In this document: one piece after another, positions 35,476 to 47,239 of the stretch
Position numbering within the stretch: position 1 is the first letter of the stretch
How the letters are laid out: every line of letters starts with the position of its first letter
Assembly (NCBI GenBank): GCA_022376925.1
Contig: JAIOJX010000002.1
Coordinates: 134,612,831-134,676,830 of the forward strand
Reading direction: 5' to 3'
Length of the DNA: 64,000 bases
Origin: Tragulus kanchil
Taxonomy: Eukaryota; Chordata; Mammalia; Artiodactyla; Tragulidae
The notes under the pieces: model-generated
Told to the model about the DNA's origin: nothing
Databases searched by the model: none
The model's input: the letters and a program-made list of their open reading frames with translations, nothing else
Program-made: the position numbers and the translations under genes

Positions 35476-35606
35476 ACGTGCGTGCTCAGTCACTCAGTCG
35501 TCTCGGACTCTTTGCTACCCCATGGACTGTAGCCCACCAAGCTCCTCTGTCTATGGGATCCTCCAGGGAGGAATACTGGAGTGGGTTGCCATGTCCTTCT
35601 CCAGGT
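35476..35606 (-). mobile_element. Bov-A monomer SINE
   Basis: Half-length antisense unit from gtgctcagtcactcagtcgt to gccatgtccttctccagg. Copy at 36614-36744 through duplication K. Confidence 0.85.
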
Positions 35607-35698
35607 AGAATGTGCAAAAATATGACAGCTCAAGGCTGAAGGTTGGGAAGTGTTATACCGTGATTGTTTTTTCTCTTTGTAATACTGCAATCAAGAGC

Positions 35699-35865
35699 CT
35701 GTATGTCCAGTGTTCAGGGGGCACTATGCTGGAAACTTTAGCCATCACAACCAGTCCATGAGGTGGATCGTGTGTTTGTCTCCATTTTATGGACAAGGAG
35801 CCAGAGATGCAGAATGCTTAAGTCACCTGCCTGAGGTCACATGGTTAACTCCAGAGCCCGTGCTT
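35699..35865 (-). mobile_element. MIR SINE
   Basis: ctccattttatggacaagga and cttaagtcacctgcctgagg are antisense MIR. Copy at 36837-37003. Confidence 0.65.
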
Positions 35866-37654
35866 GGAAACTTCCTTCTGTTTTGATGGTATTTCCAACC
35901 AGGACTTCCAGGTTCCCCTTGCCTGCCTACCTCCTGGAAAACATACCTTCGAGACTTTTGTGGCCTGTAAAGGTCCAGGGAGGACAGAGTCTGAATTTAC
36001 CGGCTGTCCTGACTTCCTGCTCTGACTGATGCTGTGGGTGTGTGCTTCCGTGATCTTTGCGTCGCAATGCAGCTTCTGTGTTCCTGCAGCTTTGCCTCAG
36101 CTCTGCCAGATTTCAGCTCACTGGGTACCCAACCACACAGCCATTCACATCGAGAGAGGCTATTTTAAGTTTTGATTTAGAAGTTTAAAGTTCTTTTTTG
36201 TCCCCCTGATCTGTGCCTCTTTCTTCCTTCGCTGCATGAGTCTGGAGTCAGGTGAGGAACGGAAGATGCTGAGCTGGGAAAGACGCCATGACTAAGCACA
36301 GACACACAAGTGGCTTTATCTCCAATCAAAGGGGAGAAACCTTTGGCATTTTGATAGGCACGCCCTGTTGCCCCCACAGGGTGATCTCGGCTTTCTCACA
36401 GCCTGTTAATGGAGACCGTTGGGATGAACATCTTCGACTTTCATTTTAAGAGCTATTTCATTTTAAGCTGTGTTAGAAAATAACTATAATTTGCACACCC
36501 ATTTCACAAGTTCTCACTCTCAGAGAGTTTTCTTTTGAAATGGGTTTAAGTAAAAGTCGTATGTCGAGTGAAAGAAAAAACGCCAAGTATTAATAAATAA
36601 TAATGTAGGTAGAACGTGCGTGCTCAGTCACTCAGTCGTCTCGGACTCTTTGCTACCCCATGGACTGTAGCCCACCAAGCTCCTCTGTCTATGGGATCCT
36701 CCAGGGAGGAATACTGGAGTGGGTTGCCATGTCCTTCTCCAGGTAGAATGTGCAAAAATATGACAGCTCAAGGCTGAAGGTTGGGAAGTGTTATACCGTG
36801 ATTGTTTTTTCTCTTTGTAATACTGCAATCAAGAGCCTGTATGTCCAGTGTTCAGGGGGCACTATGCTGGAAACTTTAGCCATCACAACCAGTCCATGAG
36901 GTGGATCGTGTGTTTGTCTCCATTTTATGGACAAGGAGCCAGAGATGCAGAATGCTTAAGTCACCTGCCTGAGGTCACATGGTTAACTCCAGAGCCCGTG
37001 CTTGGAAACTTCCTTCTGTTTTGATGGTATTTCCAACCAGGACTTCCAGGTTCCCCTTGCCTGCCTACCTCCTGGAAAACATACCTTCGAGACTTTTGTG
37101 GCCTGTAAAGGTCCAGGGAGGACAGAGTCTGAATTTACCGGCTGTCCTGACTTCCTGCTCTGACTGATGCTGTGGGTGTGTGCTTCCGTGATCTTTGCGT
37201 CGCAATGCAGCTTCTGTGTTCCTGCAGCTTTGCCTCAGCTCTGCCAGATTTCAGCTCACTGGGTACCCAACCACACAGCCATTCACATCGAGAGAGGCTA
37301 TTTTAAGTTTTGATTTAGAAGTTTAAAGTTCTTTTTTGTCCCCCTGATCTGTGCCTCTTTCTTCCTTCGCTGCATGAGTCTGGAGTCAGGTGAGGAACGG
37401 AAGATGCTGAGCTGGGATGGGCCTGGCCTTTGGTCCTGGGATGTAGGTGTTCACGGTGAAGGCTGGTTTGGGGATGGGATGGAGACTTCCGAGTGACCTG
37501 AGAGTGGCTGGCGCTGCATTTCTGTGGGATGAAAGGTGTCTTCATCTATAATTCTCTGTTGAGTGGGAGACCCTCTGGGAAGGCTGGGGAGCAGGGAGGC
37601 AGCAGGGTGACCTCAGGGGTCCCCACTCAGTTGCCTACATCTTTGGAACCTGAT

Positions 37655-37803
37655 AAACTTGATTAAAGCCCTGTCTTTCCTCTTTTCTTGCTTTGTGACT
37701 TTGGACAAGTTACTTCTCTAAGCTTCGGTTTGGTCATCTGGAATACTAAGATGATAATAATGCCTGTATGGTGGCCATTATGAGGGTTGAGTGATGTGCT
37801 CTG
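37655..37803 (+). mobile_element. MIR SINE, 5' part (split)
   Basis: gctttgtgactttggacaag and following bases match MIR. The element is interrupted at 37803 and resumes at about 38302-38328 (gatatgaagcccttagcaca). Confidence 0.7.
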
Positions 37804-38300
37804 GGCTTCCCTGGTGGTTCAGGGGTAAAGAATCTACCTGCCAGTGCAGGAGATGAAGGTTTGCTCCCTGGGTCAGGAAGATCTCCTGTAGGAGGAAATG
37901 GTAACCCACTCCAGTATTCTTTTGTTTGTCTGGTTTTTTTGGCCACTTCTATTGGTCTTTCATCATACATCTTTGTTCTTTTGGCCTGTGTGGGCCTCCC
38001 ATCGCAGTGGCCTCTCTTGTTGCAGAACACTGGCTCTGGGCACATGCTCTCCAGAGAGCTGGCTCGGTAATTGGACACACTGGTCCAGCTGCTCCACGGC
38101 ACGTGGGATCTTCCAAGGCCAGGAATCAAACTGGTGCCCCTTGCACTGCAAGGTGGTGTCTTTACCTAGTGGACCACCGGGGAAGCCCCCCACTCCAATA
38201 TTCTTGCCTGGGAAATCCTGTGGACAGAGGAGCGTTGGTGGGCTGTAGTCCACGAGGTCACCCAGAGTCAGACAGGACTCAGCAATTAAATAACAACAAA
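37803..38300 (+). mobile_element. Bov-A2 SINE split by another SINE
   Basis: The 5' part (37803-37921) ends cactccagtattctt and the 3' part (38189-38300) repeats cactccaatattctt before continuing to the SINE end. The intervening segment is a minus-strand CHR-2-like SINE. Confidence 0.88.
37922..38188 (-). mobile_element. CHR-2-like SINE nested in Bov-A2
   Basis: Antisense element ending in the head accaccggggaagccc. The 17-base target-site duplications at 37905-37921 and 38189-38205 (one mismatch) are Bov-A2 sequence. The C-rich tail seen in its relatives is reduced to a T-rich stretch next to gccacttctattggtctttc. Confidence 0.88.
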
Positions 38301-38333
38301 GATGTGATATGAAGCCCTTAGCACAGTGGTTGG

Positions 38334-39705
38334 CTGTTGTTCAGTCACTCAGGCATGTCCGACTCTCTGTGACCCCATGGACTACAGCACGCCAGGCTTC
38401 CCTGTCCTCTTCCATATCCCAGAGCTTGCTCAAACTCATGTCCACTGAATCAGTGATGCCATCCAACCATCTCATCCTCTGTTGCCCCCGTCTCCTCCTG
38501 CCCACAGTCATTCCCAGGATGAGGGTCTTTTCCAGTGATTTAGCTCTTTACATCAGGTGGCCAAAGTATCGGAGCTTCAGCTTCAGCATCAGTCCTTCCA
38601 ATGAATATTCAGGGTTGATTTCCTTGAGGATTGACTTGTTTGATCTCCTTGCTATCAAAGGGGCTCTCAAGCATCTTCTCTAACACCACAGTTCGAAAGC
38701 ATCAATTCTTTGGCACTCAGCCTTCTTTATGGCCCAACTCTCATATCCATCCATACATGACTACTGGAAAAACCATAGCTTTGACTATACGAACTTTTGT
38801 CAGCAAAGTGGCATCTCTGCTTTTTAAAACTTTGTCTAGGTTTGTCGTAGCATTTCTCCTAAGGAGCTAGTGTCTTTTAATATCATGGCTATAGTCATCA
38901 TCTATAGTGATTTGGGAGCCCAAGAAAATAAAGTCTGTCTCTGTTCCCATTGTTTCCCCATCTATTTTCCATGGAGTGATGGGACTGGATGCCATAATCT
39001 TAGTTTTTTGAATGTTGAGTTTTAAGCCAGCTTTTTTCACTCTCCTCTTTTACCTTCATCAAGAGGCTCTTTTGTTCCTTTTCACTTTAAGGTGGTGTTA
39101 TCTGCATATCTGAGGTCGTTGATATTTCTCCTAGCAGTCTTGATTCCAGCTTTTGACTCATCCAGTCCAACATTTCACACGATACACCCTGCATATAAGT
39201 TAAATAAGCAGGGTGACAATATACAGCCTTGACGTACTCTTCCCAATTTGGAGTCAGTTCATTGTACCATGTCTAACTGTTGCTTCTTTTCTTGAATACA
39301 GGTTTCTCAGGAGACAGGTAAGATGGTCTGGTATTCCCATATCTTTTGGAATTTTTCACAGTTTGTTTTGATCTGCAGTCAAAGGCTTTAGTGTAGTCAA
39401 TGATGGAGGAGTAGATGCTTTTCTGGAATTCTCTTGCTTTATCTGTGATCCAGTGTATTTTGGGAATTTGATCTCTTGTTCCTATGCCTTTTCTAAATCC
39501 AGCTTGTACTTCTGGAAGTACTCAGTTCGCATGCTGTTGAAGCCTAGCTTGGAGGATTTTGAGCATAACCTTGCTAGCATGTGAAATGAATACAGTTGTG
39601 CAGTAGTTTGAATGTTCTTTGGTACTACCCTTCTTGGGGATTGGACTAAAATCTGAACTTTTCCATTCCTGAGAGTCTACAGAATCCATGGTGGCAGTGA
39701 GCATC
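38334..39705 (-). mobile_element. BovB LINE, 5'-truncated, reverse-transcriptase part to 3' end
   Basis: About 1.37 kb of antisense BovB. On the minus strand the fragment begins with the start of the RT domain (PIPKKGSTKEHSNY, SHASKVMLKILQARLQQ at 39522-39704), continues through RT motif A (DYTKAFD, 39376-39399) and the catalytic box near 39097-39108, which reads YADN instead of YADD, and ends at the BovB 3' terminus near 38334. Frames are broken by many shifts and stops, so it is a dead copy. The 5' half is repeated at 40060-40782 by duplication L. Confidence 0.9.
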
Positions 39706-41136
39706 GCAGTAGTTGATAATCATTCTGCTGTTATTTGGCAGTCTTTTGGATCAGGATCAGAAGTGGAAGAAAAGTTGGAAATCCATGTTTGCCTGTAAAG
39801 CATGATAGAGCTCAACACCATAGAACAGTGGAGAGAGGAATCTTGCCAGAATCCTGTGATAATCTGATGCTGGAGGTGGGAGAGATGACCGGGGACACTC
39901 GAGGTCAGATGGTGTCTGAAAGCCACTGAGCCACGTGAACTCATTCAGGAGCATGAGGATGTGTCCACATGTGGCTGGTCCCCAGCCAGTAGATGTGTAA
40001 GGAGACAGGGCCGGGAGTCTGGTGAAACTCACAAACCCAAATTTCTGCAGGGGCTTCAGGGGACTGGATGCCATAATCTTAGTTTTTTGAATGTTGAGTT
40101 TTAAGCCAGCTTTTTTCACTCTCCTCTTTTACCTTCATCAAGAGGCTCTTTTGTTCCTTTTCACTTTAAGGTGGTGTTATCTGCATATCTGAGGTCGTTG
40201 ATATTTCTCCTAGCAGTCTTGATTCCAGCTTTTGACTCATCCAGTCCAACATTTCACGATACACCCTGCATATAAGTTAAATAAGCAGGGTGACAATATA
40301 CAGCCTTGACGTACTCTTCCCAATTTGGAGTCAGTTCATTGTACCATGTCTAACTGTTGCTTCTTTTCTTGAATACAGGTTTCTCAGGAGACAGGTAAGA
40401 TGGTCTGGTATTCCCATATCTTTTGGAATTTTTCACAGTTTGTTTTGATCTGCAGTCAAAGGCTTTAGTGTAGTCAATGATGGAGGAGTAGATGCTTTTC
40501 TGGAATTCTCTTGCTTTATCTGTGATCCAGTGTATTTTGGGAATTTGATCTCTTGTTCCTATGCCTTTTCTAAATCCAGCTTGTACTTCTGGAAGTACTC
40601 AGTTCGCATGCTGTTGAAGCCTAGCTTGGAGGATTTTGAGCATAACCTTGCTAGCATGTGAAATGAATACAGTTGTGCAGTAGTTTGAATGTTCTTTGGT
40701 ACTACCCTTCTTGGGGATTGGACTAAAATCTGAACTTTTCCATTCCTGAGAGTCTACAGAATCCATGGTGGCAGTGAGCATCGCAGTAGTTGATAATCAT
40801 TCTGCTGTTATTTGGCAGTCTTTTGGATCAGGATCAGAAGTGGAAGAAAAGTTGGAAATCCATGTTTGCCTGTAAAGCATGATAGAGCTCAACACCATAG
40901 AACAGTGGAGAGAGGAATCTTGCCAGAATCCTGTGATAATCTGATGCTGGAGGTGGGAGAGATGACCGGGGACACTCGAGGTCAGATGGTGTCTGAAAGC
41001 CACTGAGCCACGTGAACTCATTCAGGAGCATGAGGATGTGTCCACATGTGGCTGGTCCCCAGCCAGTAGATGTGTAAGGAGACAGGGCCGGGAGTCTGGT
41101 GAAACTCACAAACCCAAATTTCTGCAGGGGCTCAGG
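38981..41136. repeat. Tandem duplication L (offset 1077-1079)
   Basis: Copy 1 is 38981-40059 and copy 2 is 40060-41136. Copy 2 lacks two bases about 190 bases in; one T differs near the end. It duplicates the 5' half of a minus-strand BovB, so the second BovB piece at 40060-40782 is not an independent insertion. Confidence 0.95.
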
Positions 41137-42486
41137 TGGGAAAGGGAAGAGAGTGGAGCAGGCAAGGTGTGAGACAATAGGGAATGGTGGGGGCTGTGGA
41201 CAATAGGAGAGGTTATCCTTTATCTAATGAGGGCCGTCACTGCTCAGCCCACTGGCACACATGTCTAGTATTGCCACAACTTGTGATGTTTCAAAAGGAG
41301 CCAGAAATCTACATTTTTGTCTGACAGATCAAGATTTTAAAAAATATTTTTAAGATGCTCCCTACGGCCCCAATACAGCTTGTTTGAAAACTTGGTGTGG
41401 CCCGTGGCATCCCGATGGTAACCTCTGAGCATGAAGAAGGACCCAGGCCAGGGATGGGGAAAGCTGCAGGTGCACTGGAGGGGCTCCGGCCTGTGTGGCC
41501 TGGCTTGGGAGAGCCAACTGTGAAACAAGGTTGGGGGAGGGATGGAGGCAGAGGTGGGTGCTGCGTCTTTAACTGAGATTGAAACAGAATTGGAGGGAGA
41601 GTTCTGACTAAGAGGCCACTTGGATTCCTGGGCTTGTCCTGGTGAAAAGCCACTGCCTCAGAGGCCGGGAGGGGAATGCACTTTGGCTAAAGGCAGGGCT
41701 GACATTGAACCCATATCTGCCTGTACTGCTGGACCAGTCGTGGACATGATGAAATATTTACCAGCTGATTGGTAATAGCTACGGGTCCCTGGAGCCTTCT
41801 CCTTCCACCTTCCATCCATCCACTTCTTTTCCCTACCAGCTCTCCCCTGCCCCTACCTTGCCATGATCTGGCAACGAAAGGGTTAACTCTCAGGGTAGCT
41901 AGGCCCTGCAGTCCATTTTGATTGGTCAGTGGGCCTTGTTTGAGCCAAAGTGATTTTAAATATCTCATTCCACCGCCCTGACCTCCTCCCAGTGGAGATA
42001 ACAGATGCCTGCTTGGGTTGGCTTAAGCATAAAGGAGACTTTTGAGAGGACACAGGAGAGTCAGATGGAATTGGAAGGCAGAATGCCAAGTCCCTAAGAG
42101 ACCACAACCAGGAGCTCCGTCCCTGGGGTCATGTGGCCATTGTCTTTGTTCCTTTCTCCTTGAGTGTGCTCAATAATGGTTACCTACCTCAGCCTTAGGG
42201 CCACATGTTTCCTGAGTGCCCAACCGGTGAACTTGAGTCAAGCATCTGCCTCTACACCAGTCATCTATGTATGGGGGTGGGGAAGGGACATCTCAAGGTG
42301 CAAACCCGCCCAGTGGGCATGGACAGACATAGAAAGACACGCCAAATGATTCTCCTTGAGAGTTGTTGATGACCCAGCTGTGGGTGTGTGGCTTTGTTCC
42401 CAGCTCTCCCTAGTGACGGGAGGGAAGGGACCAGAATCGATCAGGAGAAAACCCGGTATTCTGGGTGGTCTGAGGGGTGGGGTGGG
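41137..42486. other. Unassigned intronic sequence
   Basis: 1.35 kb of single-copy sequence without recognised repeats or duplication. Some short open frames; none protein-like. Confidence 0.6.
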
Positions 42487-42695
42487 GGCTTCCCTGGTGA
42501 CCCAGACGGTGAAGAATTTGCCTGCAATGCGGGAGACCTAGATTTGATACCTGGGTTGGGACGATCCCCTGGTGAAGAGAACGGCTACCCACTCTAGTAT
42601 TCTTGCCTGGAGAATTCCATGGGCAGAGGAGCCTGGCGGGCTACAGTCCACGGGGTCGCAGAGTCAGACACAACTGAGCAACTTTCACTTTGTTA
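42487..42695 (+). mobile_element. Bov-A2/Bov-tA SINE
   Basis: ggggcttccctggtgaccca head, ctagtattcttgcctggaga, ggcgggctacagtccacggg and an end at actgagcaactttcac. Confidence 0.9.
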
Positions 42696-43019
42696 GCCAC
42701 GAGGGGTGAGGGGAGGTCCAGTTAGTATTTACAAGCGTCAGCCCTCCTGAAAGCAGAGGCAAGGGAATGAGATTGGAGGAGCCTCCACCCGTCTCTAAGC
42801 GACAGACTTTCTTTTCTTTGCGTCTTGCCTGAGTGACCTTCCTTTATCCTGTTGGATGTAATCCGTCTCACACAGCACGGTCCAGCTCCCTTGCGTCCAG
42901 GAGCTCTCTGGGCTGGACAGTGATGGCCGTCCACTCCTGGGCTCACAGCTCATTGGCCTCTTCCTGTGTGCCACCTGCTGTGTGAAATGCCGTGCTGGCC
43001 GTGGCTGGGGAGCCCTGAG

Positions 43020-43190
43020 CAAGTCACTGCCCCACTCGGTGCCTCAACGTCCTCGCCTAGAAAAGGGGGTCGTAAACAGCACAGACTTCATAGAAGTGTT
43101 ATGAAGACAAAATGAGTTAATGTCTGATACCTTCCTGCAAGTAGCTCCTGGCAGGAGTTAAACACTCAATGAATGTTAACTCTCACTCAT
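43020..43190 (+). mobile_element. MIR SINE
   Basis: aagtcactgccccactcggt, tatgaagacaaaatgagtta and aacactcaatgaatgttaac. Copy at 44100-44270. Confidence 0.6.
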
Positions 43191-43301
43191 TAAATATTTA
43201 CTGAGCACTTTCTATATGCCAAGTATAATATATGCTCTGGGATATCGTAAAGAGCAACATTCCCTCATGTGGCATGCAGCTAAGCACGAGAGTGAGTGAG
43301 T

Positions 43302-43423
43302 GGGTCATCGTTGCTCAGTCTTGTCACTCTTTGTGACCCCATGGACTATAGCCTACCAGGCTCTGCTGACCATGGAATTCTCCAGGCAAGAACACTGGAG
43401 TGGGTTGCCATTTCCTTCTCTGT
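43302..43423 (-). mobile_element. Bov-A monomer SINE
   Basis: Antisense half-unit (ccatggactatagcctacca to gccatttccttctctg). Copy at 44382-44503 through duplication M. Confidence 0.85.
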
Positions 43424-45073
43424 ATGCATGAGAGAGATGCTGTTAAACACACAGTTAAAACGCCATGGTTTAAATGCTGTGATGGGAAAGATAGGGGTTG
43501 GGGGTGATTATTTCCTTTTGGTTTCTCTCTACCATTCAAACGTAAGTCCCACCAGAGGAAGCATTGTCTCCTTTGCTCACAGGTGTACCCTCGATAACTG
43601 GGAAGAACCTGGCTCTCAGAAGCCCGTTTAGTGGGTGAATGGATGGCAGAAAGGAAGCTCTATTTTAGCTGGACCTGACCGATGAGGTGCTAATGAAGTT
43701 GGGGGTGGCAGAGCAAAGAGAGAATACCCTGGTACATGCCTGCTTTGGAGCCAGGCAGACCTGGGGTGAGTCCTAGCCCTCTAGCAGCCAGTTGGTTGAC
43801 CTTGAAGAGCCTACTCTCTAGTCCAGCTTCCTTTTCCCATCACTGAAATGGGAATGAGTAACACCTTCCACACGGCTGTCTCTGGGCATATGGACAGCTT
43901 GCAATCACTGTGTTTTCTTTTTCCTTCCCTTTCTTTGTGCCTCTTGGCATCTCCTGCTGTTGAAGAGACAGGCTGAGATCGAGAGGGTTTTTTTTTAATG
44001 GAGGATAATTGCTTTACAATGTTGTATTGGGGTTTTGCTGTACAACAACATGAATCAGTCATAAGCTGCTGGCCGGGGCCCCTGGGGAGCCCGGGGGAGC
44101 AAGTCACTGCCCCACTCGGTGCCTCAACGTCCTCGCCTAGAAAAGGGGGTCGTAAACAGCACAGACTTCATAGAAGTGTTATGAAGACAAAATGAGTTAA
44201 TGTCTGATACCTTCCTGCAAGTAGCTCCTGGCAGGAGTTAAACACTCAATGAATGTTAACTCTCACTCATTAAATATTTACTGAGCACTTTCTATATGCC
44301 AAGTATAATATATGCTCTGGGATATCGTAAAGAGCAACATTCCCTCATGTGGCATGCAGCTAAGCACGAGAGTGAGTGAGTGGGTCATCGTTGCTCAGTC
44401 TTGTCACTCTTTGTGACCCCATGGACTATAGCCTACCAGGCTCTGCTGACCATGGAATTCTCCAGGCAAGAACACTGGAGTGGGTTGCCATTTCCTTCTC
44501 TGTATGCATGAGAGAGATGCTGTTAAACACACAGTTAAAACGCCATGGTTTAAATGCTGTGATGGGAAAGATAGGGGTTGGGGGTGATTATTTCCTTTTG
44601 GTTTCTCTCTACCATTCAAACGTAAGTCCCACCAGAGGAAGCATTGTCTCCTTTGCTCACAGGTGTACCCTCGATAACTGGGAAGAACCTGGCTCTCAGA
44701 AGCCCGTTTAGTGGGTGAATGGATGGCAGAAAGGAAGCTCTATTTTAGCTGGACCTGACCGATGAGGTGCTAATGAAGTTGGGGGTGGCAGAGCAAAGAG
44801 AGAATACCCTGGTACATGCCTGCTTTGGAGCCAGGCAGACCTGGGGTGAGTCCTAGCCCTCTAGCAGCCAGTTGGTTGACCTTGAAGAGCCTACTCTCTA
44901 GTCCAGCTTCCTTTTCCCATCACTGAAATGGGAATGAGTAACACCTTCCACACGGCTGTCTCTGGGCATATGGACAGCTTGCAATCACTGTGTTTTCTTT
45001 TTCCTTCCCTTTCTTTGTGCCTCTTGGCATCTCCTGCTGTTGAAGAGACAGGCTGAGATCGAGAGGGTTTTTT

Positions 45074-45285
45074 TTTTTTTTAATGAGATTTTAATTGGAG
45101 GATAATTGCTTTACAATGTTGTATTGGGGTTTTGCTGTACAACAACATGAATCAGTCATAACTATATATTATATCCCTTCTCTCTTGAGCCTCCCTCCCT
45201 CCTCCCCACTCCCCTGTAGGTCGTCACAGAGTCACACAGGCTGGGCTCCCTGTGTGATAGAGCAGCTTCCCACAAAATATTGACT
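45074..45285 (-). mobile_element. L1 3' UTR fragment
   Basis: Antisense L1 end: ggataattgctttacaatgt, acaacatgaatcagtcataa and gctgggctccctgtgtgata. A truncated duplicate of the first part is at about 43998-44063. Confidence 0.75.
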
Positions 45286-46132
45286 TTACCAATGATGACG
45301 CTAAACTCTTGGCCTCTGTGCACCAGGGCTGAATTGAATCTCGTAGACAGGGTTTGAGGTGAAGTAGGAAAGAATAGCTTCATGGCTTTACCAGGCAGTG
45401 AGGGACACAGCAGACTGCTGCCCTCGAAACTTCATGTCTCAAGCCGGGAGAGCTGGGTGAGGCGTCTTAGTGCGAAACTGCAAGGGCGGGGTTGCTGCTA
45501 GGGTGCGGGTGTCTGCAGGCCCTGCTCCGCTTTAATCTGTTCTCAGGAAGCCTTGAACCAGGATCCAACCCCAAGGCGGCCCTGGTGTTTCTTGGCTGCT
45601 CCTCCCTTCAGGAGTATCTGGTCCGAATTCCTTGAATCCTTCTCCCTGAGATCTCCTGCTGAGATCTGTGCACGGAGGAACGTGCAACGGGAGCAAAGAG
45701 CAACTTCATGGTTAGCTGGAGTTTTGCCTCAAGCCTCTAAGTAGAGCTCAGAAACTCTTGGGGACTCTTTTTCTGTATGAGTTAGGCTTAAGGACAGTTA
45801 AAACGTACTCAAAACTAATTCTTGACTCCTGTCAGGTCAGCATATCAGGGAACCCAGAAGGGAGCACAGGAACCGAAAAGAGAGTGGGGACTTGCCCCAG
45901 GATTTGGAGTTGGTCCAGGCCACTTAGGCCCAACCTTAGGGGGAGACCTTGGGACCTGGACCCAGCAGCCTCTTGGGAGAGGAGGGAGCTGCAGGAGAGA
46001 AAGAGGCATACGGTGGGCGTGGCTGTAAGGCCTGTGCAAGCTCCACTCACCGAGGCTCGGACAGTCAGTGTCTTGGAATTTGACCAGTCAGTTTGGCTGC
46101 CTGCTTCCTTAGAGGCTGAGTAGGGGAATGAG
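45286..46132. other. Unassigned intronic sequence
   Basis: Single-copy, GC-moderate, no recognised repeat. The 121-codon open frame at 45758-46123 lacks similarity I can name. 46362-46738 and 47082-47239 also hold nothing recognised. Confidence 0.6.
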
Positions 46133-46361
46133 GGGCTTCCCAGGTGGCACAGAATCCACCTGCTGATACAGGAGACACAAGAGACTCTGGTTGGATCCCT
46201 GGGTCTGGAAGATTCCCTGGAGAAGGAAATGTCAACTCACTCCAGTATCCTTGCCTGGAAAATCCCATGGACAGAGGAGCCTGGTGTCTACAGTCCATGG
46301 GGACAGAGGAGCGTGGCAGGTTACAGTCCATGGGGTTGCAAAGAGGTGAGACGGAGCACGC
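46133..46361 (+). mobile_element. Bov-A2 SINE with internal 32-base duplication
   Basis: Plus-strand element. Near its 3' end the segment from ggacagaggagc to cagtccatgg occurs twice in a row (46269-46300 and 46301-46333) with a few differences. Confidence 0.85.
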
Positions 46362-46738
46362 CAAGGGAGTGAGAGAAGTCTTGAGCTCCCCCTTCAGGCC
46401 AATATCAGTTATGAGCAGGTGGGTTTGAGGTACTCATTTCTCAGCGTAAAGGTAGATTCACACAGGGCAGGTAATGGGAAGTATTTTATGGCACAGAGCA
46501 CTGGGACTGTTTCCAGGAATCTGATGTATTTTCTTAGTCTCGTTGCCCTTAGGATGGAAACATGGCTGGCTAAGCCACCAACTGGGAGCCTTTAGTCTTT
46601 GTTTTGTGATTTTCAAGCCCTGATGTTGTTACTGGAGATAGCACTTCAGTCTGCGAGCAGGAGAGGTGGCTGCTGGGGTCCTTCTGCATCCTGGGGCCCT
46701 GCATGTCCCACAACCAGAGCAGAGAGGACCCTGCCTCT

Positions 46739-47081
46739 TTTTTTTTTTTTTTCCTTCATTCTTGGCGATTCTGGGTTTTCAGTGCTGCCACAGGCTTTTC
46801 TCTAGTTGCAGGGAGTGGGGCAACTCGCTAGTTGAGGGGAACAGGCTTCTTGTTGCGGTGACTTCTCTTGTGGTGGAACCTGGGCTCTAGGGCACACGGG
46901 CTTCAGTAGTTGTGGCCCATGGGCTCCATAGTTGCGGCTCCGAGGCTCTAGAGCACAGGCTCCATAGTTGTGGCTCATGGGCTTCGTTGATCCGCAGCAC
47001 GTGGGATCTTCCCGGCTTAGGAATTGAACTCGTGTCTCCTGCACTGGCAGGCTTTAATCACTGAGCTCCCAGGGAAGCCCT
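46739..47081 (-). mobile_element. CHR-1-like SINE
   Basis: T-rich end at the left, repeated ggctccatagttgcggctcc-type modules, and the head cagggaagccc at the right. Same family as the element at 20511-20850. Confidence 0.82.
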
Positions 47082-47239
47082 GACCCAGCCTCTGAATCTG
47101 GGCTATTCAGGGCTCTGCAGGGGCCACCTCTTCACCTGCCTGACCTCAGAGATTTGCAGCATCAGGAAAGAAACTTTGTAGCTCACTAAGAAGATGCAGG
47201 GCAACAAAAGCCTTCAGGGATAGAGGATATTTTAGGAAG

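Larger units (their letters stand above)
35150..37417. repeat. Tandem duplication K (offset 1138-1139)
   Basis: Copy 1 is 35150-36279 and copy 2 is 36289-37417, separated by nine extra bases (aagacgcca). A single T-run length difference was seen. Copy 1 begins inside a Bov-A2 SINE end and includes a second, minus-strand SINE. Confidence 0.95.
42991..45160. repeat. Tandem duplication M (offset 1080)
   Basis: Copy 1 is about 42991-44063 and copy 2 about 44064-45160. Both sides of the join are damaged: the first 36 bases of copy 2 are a distorted version of 42991-43020, and copy 1 has lost about 20 bases at a T-run near 43990. From 43021/44101 on the copies are identical for hundreds of bases. 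Confidence 0.95.

Noticed and set aside
38334..40782. Two independent BovB insertions at 38334-39705 and 40060-40782.
   Set aside because: The second begins exactly at the junction of duplication L and shares the same mutations, so it is a copy of the first.
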